Notes: a model not told the origin generated them from the letters alone. 64,000 nt of DNA from Pseudoips prasinana (GCA_951640165.1 OX621254.1:25270001-25334000), one strand, 5' to 3'. Counted from the first letter of the stretch, positions 51,471-61,425 are shown. Numbers and translations: made by a program.

Positions 51471-51742
51471 ACTAATATCACAGCTCCTCCCCCGTAGGTG
51501 ATAGCGTGATAATTATGTCACCTATACGTTTACGTTTTACGTACCTTTACCTTTTAGTAACATTCATGCAAAATTTTAAGTAAGTCCATGCAGTACTTTT
51601 TGAGTTTAGCCCGGACATACATACAGACAAACAGACAAAAATTCTAAAAACTATATTTTTGGCTTCGATATCGATAGTATCCTTTTAAAAAAATATTCAA
51701 TGTACAGTTTTGACTTTCCTACGATTTTATTATATGTATAGA
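51471..51742 (-). mobile_element. Hel-1 Helitron, 3' end truncated
   Basis: The minus-strand 5' end TCTATACATATAATAAAATC is complete and directly abuts the next Helitron at 51743. The 3' hairpin and CTAG are missing. Confidence 0.82.
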
Positions 51743-51919
51743 CTAGCTGTGCCCCGCGGTTATACCTGCGTTAATATTTATAAATTTTAGCCTAAGTGTT
51801 AATCCAGGGTGTCAGCTAACTCCGTTCCAAATTTTATTAAAATCGTTCCAGCCGTTTAGAAGTAACAAACACACACACTCACATAGTCACAAACTTTCGC
51901 CGTTTTAATATTAGTGTGA
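51743..51919 (-). mobile_element. Hel-2 Helitron, full length
   Basis: Minus-strand TCACACTAATATTAAAACGG to GGGGCACAGCTAG, which touches the first base of the neighbouring Hel-1 without a spacer. It lies between A (51742) and T (51920). Confidence 0.87.
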
Positions 51920-52011
51920 TAACTTTCAAAATCGTTTACAAAACCATCTGAAGACTTCCGCTTACAAACGAGTGAAGGTTAGACACAGTAAACGAAGTTG
52001 TAGAGAACTTT

Positions 52012-52203
52012 TTTTAAATACAACGCCCACACTAGGGAATCTAAACCCTGTGTCACGGGTTACTTTACAAACACATAATATGCGGACACAAATTAGATGA
52101 ACAACTATTAATGGGTCACACAAATAGTTGTCGGGAGTGGGACTCGAACCCGTGACACGAAGCGGCAATGCAAATGTTTTAGCCGCTGCGCCACACGTGC
52201 ATA
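52012..52203 (-). mobile_element. SINE-A, full length
   Basis: ACAACGCCCACACTAGGGAA, GTGGGACTCGAACCCGTGAC and GCGCCACACGTGCA, in reverse. Confidence 0.88.
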
Positions 52204-52355
52204 CGTAATATTTACCTACTAAACTTGAACAAATATATATCTTCTCGTCCCAAATACCGCAGTGTCTCAAGTCGAAAGTCTTCGACCAGTGTGTGTTGCC
52301 AGTGATGACTCATACAACAGAGACGTGGTCGCTCACTATGGGCCTTATCAGGCCG

Positions 52356-52417
52356 CTCAAGGTCACCCAAAGAGCAATGGAGATAGCCCTCTCCATTGCT
52401 CTTTGGGGGACCTTGAG
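52356..52417. repeat. 28-bp inverted duplication inside the RTE
   Basis: GGTCACCCAAAGAGCAATGG within the left arm. The arms differ at one base and are separated by TAGCCC. The other RTE copies (41718, 61230) have only one orientation of this text. Confidence 0.95.
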
Positions 52418-52437
52418 TTGGAGAGCTTGGAGTTTCC

Positions 52438-52746
52438 CTGCGAGATCGAATCAGAAATGCTGAGATCCGCAGGCGAACCAAAGTAACCGACATAGCCCAA
52501 ATAATTGCCAAACTGAAGTGGCAGTGGGTAGGGCACATAGCTCGTAGAACTGACGGCCGATGGGGCAGAAAGGTTCTCGAGTGGCGACCACGAACCGGAA
52601 GACGCAGCGTGGGCAGGCCTCCTACACGGTGGACCGACGATCTTGTGCGGGTCGCGGGAAGCCGCTGGATGCGGGCAGCGCAGAACCGGCTATTGTGGAG
52701 ATCCTTGGGGGAGGCCTTTGTCCAGCAGTGGACGTCTTTCGCCTGA
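52438..52746 (+). pseudogene. RTE polymerase C-terminus
   Basis: 103 codons to a TGA: LRDRIRNAEIRRRTKVTDIA, KLKWQWVGHIARRTDGRWG, GRPPTRWTDDLVRVAGSRWM and LGEAFVQQWTSF. This is the conserved end of RTE-clade polymerases, often annotated in insects as 'craniofacial development protein 2-like' or 'endonuclease-reverse transcriptase'. The palm domain with the catalytic residues is missing. The frame is cleaner than in the other copies of the window (30470, 41693, 60950). Confidence 0.85.
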
Positions 52747-52924
52747 TATGATGATGATGATGATGATGAAACTTGAACTTATATTGTAGAGAACTAATTA
52801 ATATTTTATTGTATCCTTATTATTATTTTACTATCATTTCCTACCCCTTAATACTACCCATTTTTTGTTTCTCTCTAGTTCTGTCCATCCCAATGTTGTC
52901 TGGAAGCAATTGCAACTACCAATT

Positions 52925-53131
52925 AGACCGCACGTGTGGCGCTGCGGCTAAGACAGTTGTCTCACCGCTTCGTGTCGCGGGTTCGTGTTTCGCGCCGGAC
53001 AACTATTTGTGTGATCCATAAATAGTTGTTCTGAGTCTGGATGTAATTTGTGTCCGTCTATTATATGTTTGTAATGTAGCCCGCGACACAGGGATTAGAT
53101 TTAATTGTGCAGGCGTTGTCTTTAAAAAATA
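52925..53131 (+). mobile_element. SINE-A, full length (reference copy)
   Basis: CGCACGTGTGGCGCTGCGGC head, CGCGGGTTCGTGTTTC B-box region, AACTATTTGTGTGATCCATA, GAGTCTGGATGTAATTTGTG, CCCGCGACACAGGGATTAGA and CAGGCGTTGTCTTTAAAAAA. Confidence 0.9.
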
Positions 53132-53235
53132 TAGGTATAATAACTGTTTTTGTAATTAATATTTATTTCTGGTGTACAATAAAGATTTTTGTATCGTATT
53201 GTATTGTACTGTATATACATTCACCTAAGACGAGC

Positions 53236-53400
53236 CATCCAACTCGGTAGGTCCAACTTTGAAAAACAGATCAGTCGTCGAATCCAACTCGTTTGGGCAG
53301 CGTTTTAGAAGCTACGTAACCTCTCGTCACGAGTAGGTAGTGTCTCAACTCTCGAGTCTTTGACCAGTGTCGTCGCTTAAACGAGTGCGAGCGATCATAC
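53236..53400 (+). mobile_element. RTE-type LINE internal fragment
   Basis: GGTAGGTCCAACTTTGAAAA, ATCCAACTCGTTTGGGCAGC and GTCTTTGACCAGTGTCGT correspond to polymerase sequence just upstream of that in 52228-52768. Confidence 0.65.
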
Positions 53401-53407
53401 ATAGAAA

Positions 53408-53495
53408 AAAAATTATCTTGTTTCCATAGTACAAGCTCTGCTTAGTTTGGGATCAGATGGCCGTGTGTGAATAATGTCCGAGAATATTATTATAC
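53408..53495 (+). mobile_element. SINE-C 3' end
   Basis: TTTCCATAGTACAAGCTCTG, CTTAGTTTGGGATCAGATGG and AATAATGTCCGAGAATATTA. Confidence 0.8.
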
Positions 53496-53589
53496 AATTA
53501 TTCCGACAAGTATGGAAATACCGAAGTTCTGAATAAATATAACCAATTTAAATATTGAACCTAATTTTCTTTTTGCGGGCCCATCGTCA

Positions 53590-53685
53590 TCAATCAAACC
53601 AGTCCAAACGTTCGGCGAGCCAATCCCTTGGGAGAAGAAAGCCCAATACTTGGGTGTGAGCCTAGGCCGAAAACAACCTCACTTT
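53590..53685 (+). pseudogene. Jockey-like LINE reverse transcriptase thumb fragment
   Basis: 32 codons in frame, SIKPVQTFGEPIPWEKKAQY followed by LGVSLGRK, matching the 'I.W...AKYLGV.LD' element after the YADD box in Jockey-type polymerases. Confidence 0.65.
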
Positions 53686-53883
53686 ATTTTGTCGTATATT
53701 CAGAGGTTACCATAGTTTCAGAGTATTTTAAGTCACCCTCTACTTAACTTGAGGTTTATTAGTGGTTAAACAATGTCAGAAGTCTACACTTCTATAATAA
53801 CTTGGGAAATTATTCATACACGGCCATCTGATTCTAAACTAATCAGAGCTTGTACTATGGAAACCAGATTGATATATTACATG

Positions 53884-54796
53884 GGAACATCCAAATACTC
53901 CGAAATATTTTATTCCGAATTTAGAAATTCCGATTTTCAAAAGTCCGAATTTCACCATGCCTAGGAATTGTAATGTCTATTATTAAATATCACGAAATTT
54001 ATTTAACCGAAATTCGTAAATGCGATTTGTTAATTTCCGATTTTCATACGTTCTAAGAGCCAAATGCTCGAAGGGTTCTCGGTCCGAAGAACGTCATTCC
54101 GAATTTCAATACTTCGAATAAACTAAAAGTCACCATCGTGTGCTACAAAATTTTGTGACAGAAACGAATCGCTGCAAAACCGACTTCACGTAGTCTTGTC
54201 TGCCATACCCTAGAGTGTAATTTAAGCCCGCGTAGGCGCGGAGGGGTGGGGCGGCCCGCGAGCTGAGGAGCAGGTGGCTTGAAGGCCCGTCGCCTCGGCT
54301 GAGGCTGGCCGGCTTTGCCGCGGTGGTTGGCTGCGGAAAACCATCTGCGACGATAACCTCGCGTGGGCCGCCCAAACTTGCTGCATGTTGCATGCCTGCT
54401 TGCTTGCTGCATTCCTGTTTGCATGCTGCATGCCTGCTTGCATGTTTCATACCTGCCTGCTTGCATGTTGCAGCCGCCGAGTGCCAGATCCCCTCTATTG
54501 TTGCTGAATTTTTTAAGTTAGAACTGGGACCGGAGAAACAAAATATTGTTGATGTTTCGAAATATCATTAAGTCGGACTTTTTGTTATTCGATCTATTGA
54601 AGCTCAGTATTTTGAGAATAGTAATTATAAACGTTAGGAATATTGAAATTTAGGAATTATAAAACTAGGAGTAATGATAAGTCGGAGTTTAACATTCGGA
54701 ATTTTCTACCATTCGGAATTATGAAAGTCGGTATTTTGAAATTCGTATTTGTGACTGTCGAAATAAAGTTTTTCATATTAATGTAGTGTACCCATA
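53884..54796. mobile_element. Unclassified 0.9-kb element: TCCGAA-motif arms and GC-rich core
   Basis: The left arm (53890-54125) is filled with CCGAATTT/CCGATTTT motifs every 15-25 bp. The right arm (54570-54775) carries the inverse, ATTCGGAATT/AAGTCGGA. The ends are TGGGAACA and the reverse complement of TGGGTACA. The core, 54210-54480, is GC-rich and contains a degenerate repeat built on CTGC, TTGCATG and GCCTGC. ORFs across the core (54130-54466, minus) are by-products. I cannot place it in a known superfamily. Confidence 0.6.
54360..54475. repeat. Degenerate TGCATGCCTGCTTG repeat
   Basis: TTGCATGCCTGCTTGCTTGC, TGCATGCCTGCTTGCATG and CCTGCCTGCTTGCATGTTGC: about seven irregular units of 12-22 bp inside the GC-rich core. 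Confidence 0.85.
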
Positions 54797-54949
54797 TTAT
54801 ATACTACATTTCATTTGTCAATCAATACATACTTATATAGATAATTACACCCAGAATCAGGACAAACAGACATGTTCATGCACACAAATATCTGTACTGA
54901 GTGGGAATCGAACCCACGACCTACAGCGTGAAATGCAAGCAATGCAACC

Positions 54950-55092
54950 ACGCAAACTCTTCCTAAATAGGACTTTAAACTCGGATTTAACACTTTAAGA
55001 AACTATTTCCCCTTAAAACTTATAAACTGCTGATCAAGTTACAAACAGCTATTCAGTAATCAGAGCACGACCACTCATCATCGCGATACCTA
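54950..55092 (+). repeat. Segmental duplication, copy 1 (right part)
   Basis: CTCTTCCTAAATAGGACTTT, CTATTTCCCCTTAAAACTTA and CAGCTATTCAGTAATCAGAG. It is matched by 55668-55708 plus 56051-56139. Confidence 0.85.
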
Positions 55093-55160
55093 TCTAAAGA
55101 CTGACCGCGTGAGTAGGTGCTTAACCTCTCCGGTCACTTACGTATTGGTGAGAGCACCTA
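55075..55160 (+). repeat. rep-F fragment
   Basis: GACTGACCGCGTGAGTAGGT and TTAACCTCTCCGGTCACTTA, only the end part. Confidence 0.5.
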
Positions 55161-55676
55161 ATAATAGTATCCTGGGACATTATTAACACACAGCCATCTG
55201 ATCCCAAACGAAACAGAGGGAATCCAAATAAATGACAGGTATATTAAATACATATACTACTTTTCTTTTGTAAATACATACTTATATAGATAACTAGCGG
55301 CCCAGTACGTGCTTCGCTACGTATAAGGCATAGTAATAAAAAAAATATTATTATGTTCATTTATTCAAACAAAAAAATATTTTAAATTGCTAAAAGATGT
55401 TGATTTTACACTTTTTCAAGACTTTTTAAAATTTTGTCTACATACAAACCTTCCCTGGACTTCCACGAATAATTCAAGACCAAAATTAGCCAAATCGGTA
55501 AAGGTGTTGTTGAGTTATAACATTACAACGAAAAGTGGCATTGATTTTTATATATATAGATTACACCCAGACTCAGAACAAACTGACAGTTCATGCACAC
55601 AAATATCTGTCCTGAGTGGTAATCGAACCCACGACCTGCGGCGTGAAAGGCAAGCATTTACCAAACACGCCAACTC
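55161..55676 (-). mobile_element. SINE-C split by Hel-4
   Basis: Pieces 55161-55293 and 55561-55676. The join at TATAGATAA|TTACACCC reproduces the uninterrupted text at 54838-54850. Confidence 0.88.
55294..55560 (-). mobile_element. Hel-4 Helitron inserted in SINE-C
   Basis: Minus-strand start TCTATATATATAAAAATCAA. The 3' end has the hairpin ACGTAGCGAAGCACGT followed by ACTGGGCCGCTAG. It inserted exactly between A and T without target duplication, as Helitrons do. 267 bp, non-coding. The second copy is at 59851-60113. Confidence 0.9.
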
Positions 55677-55708
55677 TTCCTAAAGAGGACTTTAAACTCT
55701 TAACACTT

Positions 55709-56050
55709 TAAAAATATTTAATCAAATTCCCTGGCTCAGAAGAGACCATGGTAGAATTAGTAAATTTTCACTTAAAAAGAAGTTAAGACAAATTTTAATA
55801 TTGCTTACCGAGTTCGCTGATACCTTAGAAGCTTGATACAACTGTCAACGAACATCACCATTTAACCAACTAAAAGTACTCATAGTTGTGCAATAGTTCT
55901 TTACGAATACGTAGAATGTTATGTTTATGTACCTAATCTAAGGAACACTATTATGTAACGAGCGCTGATCCCGCCGACAAACTGTTACACAGTTTGGTGG
56001 GTTAAAATATAATGTAATGGTTTTTGTTCCAAATAAATGATTTATTTAAA
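55709..56050 (+). mobile_element. LINE 3' end inserted in duplication copy 2
   Basis: GCGCTGATCCCGCCGACAAA, ACACAGTTTGGTGGGTTAAA and the tail AAATAAATGATTTATTTAAA. It is absent from copy 1, where CACTTTAAGAAACTATTTCC is continuous. Confidence 0.75.
55720..55836 (+). pseudogene. LINE ORF C-terminus, 38 codons
   Basis: NQIPWLRRDHGRISKFSLKK, KLRQILILLTEFADTLEA and a stop, followed by a LINE-like 3' UTR. The frame is open from the insertion edge. The clade was not determined. Confidence 0.5.
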
Positions 56051-56361
56051 AAATCTATTTCCCCTTAAAACTTATAAACCGCAGTTCAAGTTACAAACAG
56101 CTATTCAGTAATCAGAGCACGACCACTCATCATCGCGATGGCTAGAAAAATAGCGACTACTAGTAATAACAGAGCCAGTGGGGCCATTAAACGAGCAGAT
56201 TTATTTGAAAACTTCGTCGAGAAACTACGTGTAAGAAATAGCGGGCTTATGTTATTATAACGTACCTAACCTAGATGATGTTTCTATATACGTAATTATT
56301 TCTTTTTTAAAGGACAGCGTCCGCACTAGAGGAATATGTGTTTGTCTGTATTTTCATGATC

Positions 56362-56645
56362 GTTATGTCAGCCTCGTTGGTCTAGCGGTAGCGTGTTCAA
56401 CCGCAGATAATGAGGTCCTGGGTTCAAATCCCGGGTCAAAAAGTGATTGTGAGATTTTTCCGTAAAAAGAAATTTCTCAGTATCAGCCCGAAGTCTGGGA
56501 GTGGGCGGTATTATACCCCCGTGCCTCGGAGAGCCCGTAAAGGCGTCGGTCCTGTACCTAACCTCTTTCCGGTCGTGTCGCTATTCGTCCCATCGGATTA
56601 TAAGAGTAATGGAATAGAAAGTGCCCCTGTGTTTGCGCACACACT
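56362..56645 (+). mobile_element. SINE-H, full length (reference copy)
   Basis: Head CGTTGGTCTAGCGGTAGCGT, B-box GGGTTCAAATCCCGGG, body AAATTTCTCAGTATCAGCCC, CCCCCGTGCCTCGGAGAG, TCGTCCCATCGGATTATAAG, ending TTTGCGCACACACTTGTGCA. Confidence 0.88.
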
Positions 56646-56655
56646 TGTGCACCAT

Positions 56656-56814
56656 AATATAATAATATCTAGGGACAATGTCTCACAGATCATCCTAGCC
56701 CCAAACTAAGCAAAGCTTGTACTATGGGTTCCAGGCGACGATATACATACGTATATAGATATATAAATACTGAAATACAAACAGGAGCATTACTAACTAG
56801 GCTACGGTGACCTG
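56656..56814 (-). mobile_element. SINE-B with internal deletion
   Basis: The 3' end to TATAAATACTGAAATACA is joined directly to AACAGGAGCATTACTAACTA; the B-box part is deleted. Confidence 0.82.
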
Positions 56815-56819
56815 TGCAA

Positions 56820-57010
56820 TTGGCTAATCTCCATTGAGACTGGCCGCCGTGGTCGAAATTCGGCCGGGAGGAAATCAAATGTCAGCCGAAGTAGCCAAAT
56901 GCCATAGGCTTGGCAGGAAGGTAGGTATGATGGTCAGAGTATGCAAAGAGACGCTGCAGCCAGTTCCATGATAGCTATTCGCTCGGTAAAATTTCTATTC
57001 CCTCTACAGG
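56820..57010 (-). repeat. rep-P relative
   Basis: CATAGGCTTGGCAGGAAGG and AGACGCTGCAGCCAGTTCC parallel CACGCTTGGCAGGCGGG and AAGCTGCTGCCCGTCCTC at 57520-57590. Confidence 0.4.
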
Positions 57011-57439
57011 ATGATGATATTCGTCGTTGTTACCACCCTAACTATATAATATATACCTATATATAAATTTGAATTTTTAAAGCATTATTCGCAATGCAAA
57101 GCGTTAATCTAATCTAAAAAATGAAAAAAAATAACAAATTTAATAATTTGGAAGGTATTATCAATATGATATGATCTTTCACATGCAACCGTGAACATAT
57201 CAGTCGGCCATGTTTCTAGAAAACAAAGCCGATAGATAATACCTACATCCTCCGGAAGGGTGTTAGCAAGAGAGTCCTAAATTTGATCTGCCAGCGTGTA
57301 TCGTTCGTAGCTATCGCTAATTTTCTGTAAAGTAAAAATACAGCCATGTCACCAGCTGAAAATGTAGCTTCCTGTATGTGAAGTACTTAGTTTTCGAGTT
57401 TCTTCTCTACAAGCAAACATACTAAAAATCTAGACTTTT

Positions 57440-57690
57440 CTCTTCATCATTACAGCTAAATGAGTCCACTGCTGGACAAGCCTCCCTCAAGAATCGTCTT
57501 GGGGGGATATGCCATAATCGCCACGCTTGGCAGGCGGGTTGGCGATCGCAGTAAGATGGTCATAGTAATCAGAAGGAAGCTGCTGCCCGTCCTCTGGTAG
57601 TTATTCCCTCGGGTCGACTTCTACGCCCCCCACGGGATAAGATGGGGTGATGATATTCTGATTCTGATATTTGTCGCCGTCACCACACAG
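57440..57690 (-). mobile_element. rep-P, near complete
   Basis: GAGTCCACTGCTGGACAAGC, TATGCCATAATCGCCACGCT, GGCGGGTTGGCGATCGC and TTGTCGCCGTCACCACACAG. Confidence 0.65.
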
Positions 57691-59316
57691 CAGACTTTTC
57701 TCTTGGTAGGAGTTAAATATTTTTTTGTATAAACACTGTTCTGAAACATTAGTAGGTAAGTAGTATAAATATTAAAATAATATTTAATACATTCTTAACT
57801 ATTAAGAAAATCTTTTTATTGTGATATATATACAGGGTTATTGACAAAAGACCCGAATTCTCAGACGCGTATACATCAATATAAAAATACCGCCCCCGAA
57901 AGTTGAATAGAAGCATCTAACAAAAATGTAAAACAGAGAAAAAAATATTTATATATCTTAGTTGTCTTAAATAAAATTAAAATAAATTTTGTATTGAATG
58001 ATGGCCGTGGTATTTATATATGGTTCTTCTTAGTTTAAAATGACAATTTACATTAATAGTATTGCTGTGTTCAATAATATCTAAAAATTGATTTTGTTTT
58101 TAACTGTTTTGTGTTTAATGTAATATCGAAACTTTCACCCAAAATTAAATTAATGATTAAATTAATTACTAAATTAATTAGTGGCAGTGGTAAATTAATT
58201 AATGAAAGAGAGAGACATGGGCAGTTCAGTTTAACAGTCACCCTACGGTAATGTACGAATACATGGGTCTGTCCCAATTGAGGACTCTAGTGGATATTTC
58301 ATCTATACAAATACAAACTAATAATCATGGAGAACACAGGTAGACGCAGCCCGTTCGTGGTCGTACTCTCGCCGCGCCAAATCTTAAAGTCTTGCCTTGA
58401 TATAGGTAAGTCGTGATATCGTCATATAGATTTTCTACGATATTTTTAAAAAAATCTTGCATTCTAAAGAGCTTATAACATTTTAAAAATACTTTTTTTA
58501 AATTCCCGTTGTAACTACAATTACATGATTTGCACAATTGCCTTAAGGCTAATAATATCTAAGCGTGTCTCGCCTAACTTTTTCAAGAAATCGTCATAGG
58601 TAGTATCTTCATATGTCATAGAAATTATATGGATTATGTTACTCCGGCATTTGCAGTAAAATATTTAACAACGTAGGTATTAATTTCTTAGTAGTTATGT
58701 AACAGTTTGGAGTTTATTAATCATAAGTTCATTAATTAGACGCTACAAGTGTCACTAGAAATTTAGTCACCTGAAATCTTTCAAAACATTCTATTTATCT
58801 TACTTGTGATGTGACAAAATAACTATATTACCGTGACATGTACGACAGTCATAATTAATAAATAAGAATATATGAATTTAGTATGTTTTAATACTTAGGT
58901 ATTAAAAATACAAAACGTTCCATTTTGTTCTTTGAACTAGTATTCTTACTACAAAATATTTTCTAAATCTAACTACAAAATTAACAAAGCACCAGCCTCT
59001 GACCCAAAATTTTTACTATGACTTGTATTTTGCTTCATATTATTCAGGTTTTTTTTATAATAAAGAAAAATAAATAAACTAAAATAAGAAAGTCGGTATT
59101 TTGCAAACGTCCCCATACATAATATGTTGGCAATATCTCAAATAATTTTTAGCATTTGGCCCTTTCTTATATTTTTAAATACGGTATGATTTATTAAACG
59201 CTCAACTTAGGCGGCCGATTCTTTTATTTTATTACCACTATCTATCGAACGTCAACGTTAATGTCAGGAAAAAGATATTTCAATAAATTATTTTTACATT
59301 AGATTTGTAAATAACC
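57691..59316. other. 1.6-kb stretch with nothing recognised
   Basis: AT-rich. It includes a run of ATTAAATTAAT words (58140-58205) and short ORFs without motifs (58071-58277, 58325-58537, minus). Confidence 0.4.
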
Positions 59317-59430
59317 CTGACGGGCTTGTTGGCGTCGTTGGCAAAAGCTTGCTTTTCACGCCGGAGATCGTGGGTTCGATACCTACCCAGGACAGCAGAT
59401 ATTTGTGTGCATGAATAAATAGTCTAAAAT
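59317..59430 (+). mobile_element. SINE-C head and body
   Basis: GACGGGCTTGTTGGCGTCGT, CGTGGGTTCGATACC and ACAGCAGATATTTGTGTGCA; the 3' third is absent. Confidence 0.82.
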
Positions 59431-59451
59431 ATAATATATATAAAATATTAT

Positions 59452-59520
59452 CATCATCATATCAGCCGAAAGACGTCCACTGCTGGACAAAGGCCTCCCC
59501 CAAAGATCTCCACAATTGAC
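59452..59520 (-). mobile_element. RTE-type LINE tail
   Basis: ATCATCATATCAGCCGAAAG, ACGTCCACTGCTGGACAAAG and GGCCTCCCCCAAAGATCTCC. Confidence 0.8.
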
Positions 59521-59850
59521 GGAAAAATATAATAATAATAAAATTCTGATTAGGTCAACAATTTTGTTTCATGGTCAATTTGGTAAAGGTCATTTTTGAA
59601 CTATTATTTTTGAAGGGAACTCAATTTTTTTTTATTTATTACTAGTTTATAGTACTAGGCTTACTAATATAGAAATTCTAACATAAATAGAAGAGGAAAA
59701 TAAAATAAGGAGAGCTATGTGCCAATTTTTTTTTCAGTAGTAAAAAAAATTGGTTCGCCATACAAAATTGCTGAGTTGATTTATTCTTGTACGATAAGTT
59801 ATTATTTTATTTTTGTGCATTTTGCGTGTTGTTTAGTTTTTATAAGCAAA

Positions 59851-60113
59851 CTAGCGGTCAGGTACGTGCTTCGCTACGTATAAGGCATGGTTAAAAGAAA
59901 TGATTATTAAGTTCATTTATTCCAACAAAAAAATATTTTAAATTGCTAAAAGATGTATTTACACTTTTTCAAGGCTTTATTAAATTTTCTCTACGTACAA
60001 ACCTTCCCTGGACTTCCACGAATAATTCAAGACCAAAATTAGCCAAATCGGTAAAGGCGTAGTTGAGTTATAACATTACAATGAAAAGTGGCATTGATTT
60101 TTATATATATAGA
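59851..60113 (-). mobile_element. Hel-4 Helitron, second copy
   Basis: The same ends as 55294-55560 (CTAG hairpin end at 59851, TCTATATATATA at 60113 on the minus strand), between A (59850) and T (60114). Confidence 0.88.
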
Positions 60114-60592
60114 TAAAGCTTCTTAAGTTACGTCCAATATTTATGAACACCTTGTATATCGCTTCTCTCTTTTGTTATTGCGTTCTTAATGTGAAAGAAT
60201 TTTGAAAAGCTTTTAAGACAAGTTTCCAATTTCAAATTGTACAATAATCGAAGTATTCCGTGAGCATCCAAATTAAGTTTCTAACACAATATGTGAAAGA
60301 AAATTGATTTAGTGTGCTTTATAATAAGAATAAATGGTTTTATTCTCGCATTAGGGTTACCTGGGTAAGAATGTGCTTATACCATCTGCTAGAGGGTATA
60401 ATTTTAACCTTATTCAATTAAATTCAGTCAGAATGTAATTTTTTCTTATATCCTCCGAAGATGTACTTAATTATTTGAAAGTTGTGGTATTTGTGTGTTG
60501 GGTGGTGATTGAGTATATTTAAGAAAATTACACTAGAAATCGCACTTGACTTTCGATTGCGACCTCGGTTAAGGTTCTATTGACACAGACTA
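60114..60592. other. No recognised gene
   Basis: Nothing assigned. Confidence 0.4.
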
Positions 60593-60760
60593 TCACACTA
60601 ATATTATAAAGCCGAAAGTTTGTGAGTGTGTATATTTGTTACTTCTTCACGTCTAAACGGCTGGAGCGATTTTAATCAAATTTGTTATGGAGTTAGCTGC
60701 CACCCTGGATTAACACAATAAAGTTTAACGCGGGTAAAACCACACACAGAGCACAGCTAG
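60593..60760 (+). mobile_element. Hel-2 Helitron
   Basis: TCACACTAATATTATAAAGC to GAGCACAGCTAG. The hairpin loop is altered by a CACACA insertion, and about 20 bp of the GGCTATAATTTAT block is deleted. Confidence 0.85.
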
Positions 60761-60949
60761 TAGACATTAAAGATAAATAATGTTAATCTGTTCTCAGTTT
60801 TGACCAATGATATTACATCATTGGTTTTGAGACTCAGTTTGTCATCATGATGTATAATGGCCGATCACATCTCATTGTAACAGAAAGCTTTTCCTGGATC
60901 TGCAGTGAGACAGTAATAGGCCAAATTATATGTATCATACACATAATTT

Positions 60950-61265
60950 TAGCTGAAAGTCGTCCACTGCTGGATAAAGTCATCCACAGGAGCTTCTAGA
61001 CCTAATAAGATCGTCTACCCACGCTGTGTCTTCCGGTTTCTGGTCAAAACTCAAGAACCTTCCTGGCCCAGAGGCCATCAGTTCTACAAGATATATACCT
61101 TACCTACTGCCAAATTAGCTTGGTAATTTATCGCGCAATATCGGTTACCTTAGTTTGCCTGCGGATTTTGTAATTTCTGATTCTATCTCGCAGCAAAACT
61201 CCGAGTATATCCCTCTTCTTTGTTCTTTGGGTGACCTTGAGCTTTCATATGAAGGCCAAGTGAGC
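60950..61265 (-). mobile_element. RTE-type LINE, diverged
   Basis: GCTGAAAGTCGTCCACTGCT, CCCACGCTGTGTCTTCCGGT, CCTGGCCCAGAGGCCATCAG and GGGTGACCTTGAGCTTTCAT in reverse. The internal MRAAQ-type region is deleted. Confidence 0.75.
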
Positions 61266-61287
61266 CGTACGTCTCTGTTTCGTAATT

Positions 61288-61425
61288 CATTATAAATCTC
61301 TCAGAACAATCTAGGTATTTCCAGTATATTCTCCTGAAAAGCTCGTTTGTTCCCATTAACAACTAACGTAGGCGTAACACGGCCGAAATTCACACATTTC
61401 ATCGCTCCAATTTGAACGTCCATCT
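61288..61425 (+). repeat. rep-K
   Basis: AATCTAGGTATTTCCAGTAT, TTAACAACTAACGTAGGCGT and CATCGCTCCAATTTGAACG. It abuts the RTE fragment as at 41.7 kb. Confidence 0.65.

Larger units (their letters stand above)
52228..52768 (+). mobile_element. RTE-type LINE, 5'-truncated, with internal hairpin
   Basis: Starts near CTTCTCGTCCCAAATACCGC and ends in (GAT)n. It encodes the end of the RTE polymerase. A 28-bp inverted duplication (52356-52417) has replaced part of the coding region. Confidence 0.85.
53797..54958 (-). mobile_element. SINE-C split by an unclassified element
   Basis: 3' part 53797-53883 (CATCTGATTCTAAACTAATC, ACCAGATTGATATATTACAT) and 5' part 54797-54958 (CACCCAGAATCAGGACAAAC, GTGGGAATCGAACCCACGAC). 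The text at the break is duplicated with one difference (TATATTACAT and TATACTACAT). Confidence 0.75.

Noticed and set aside
54130..54571. ORFs of 73-107 codons with MQAGMQHANRNAAS-like translations
   Set aside because: By-products of the TGCATGCCTGC repeat and GC-rich core; three overlapping frames are open at once.
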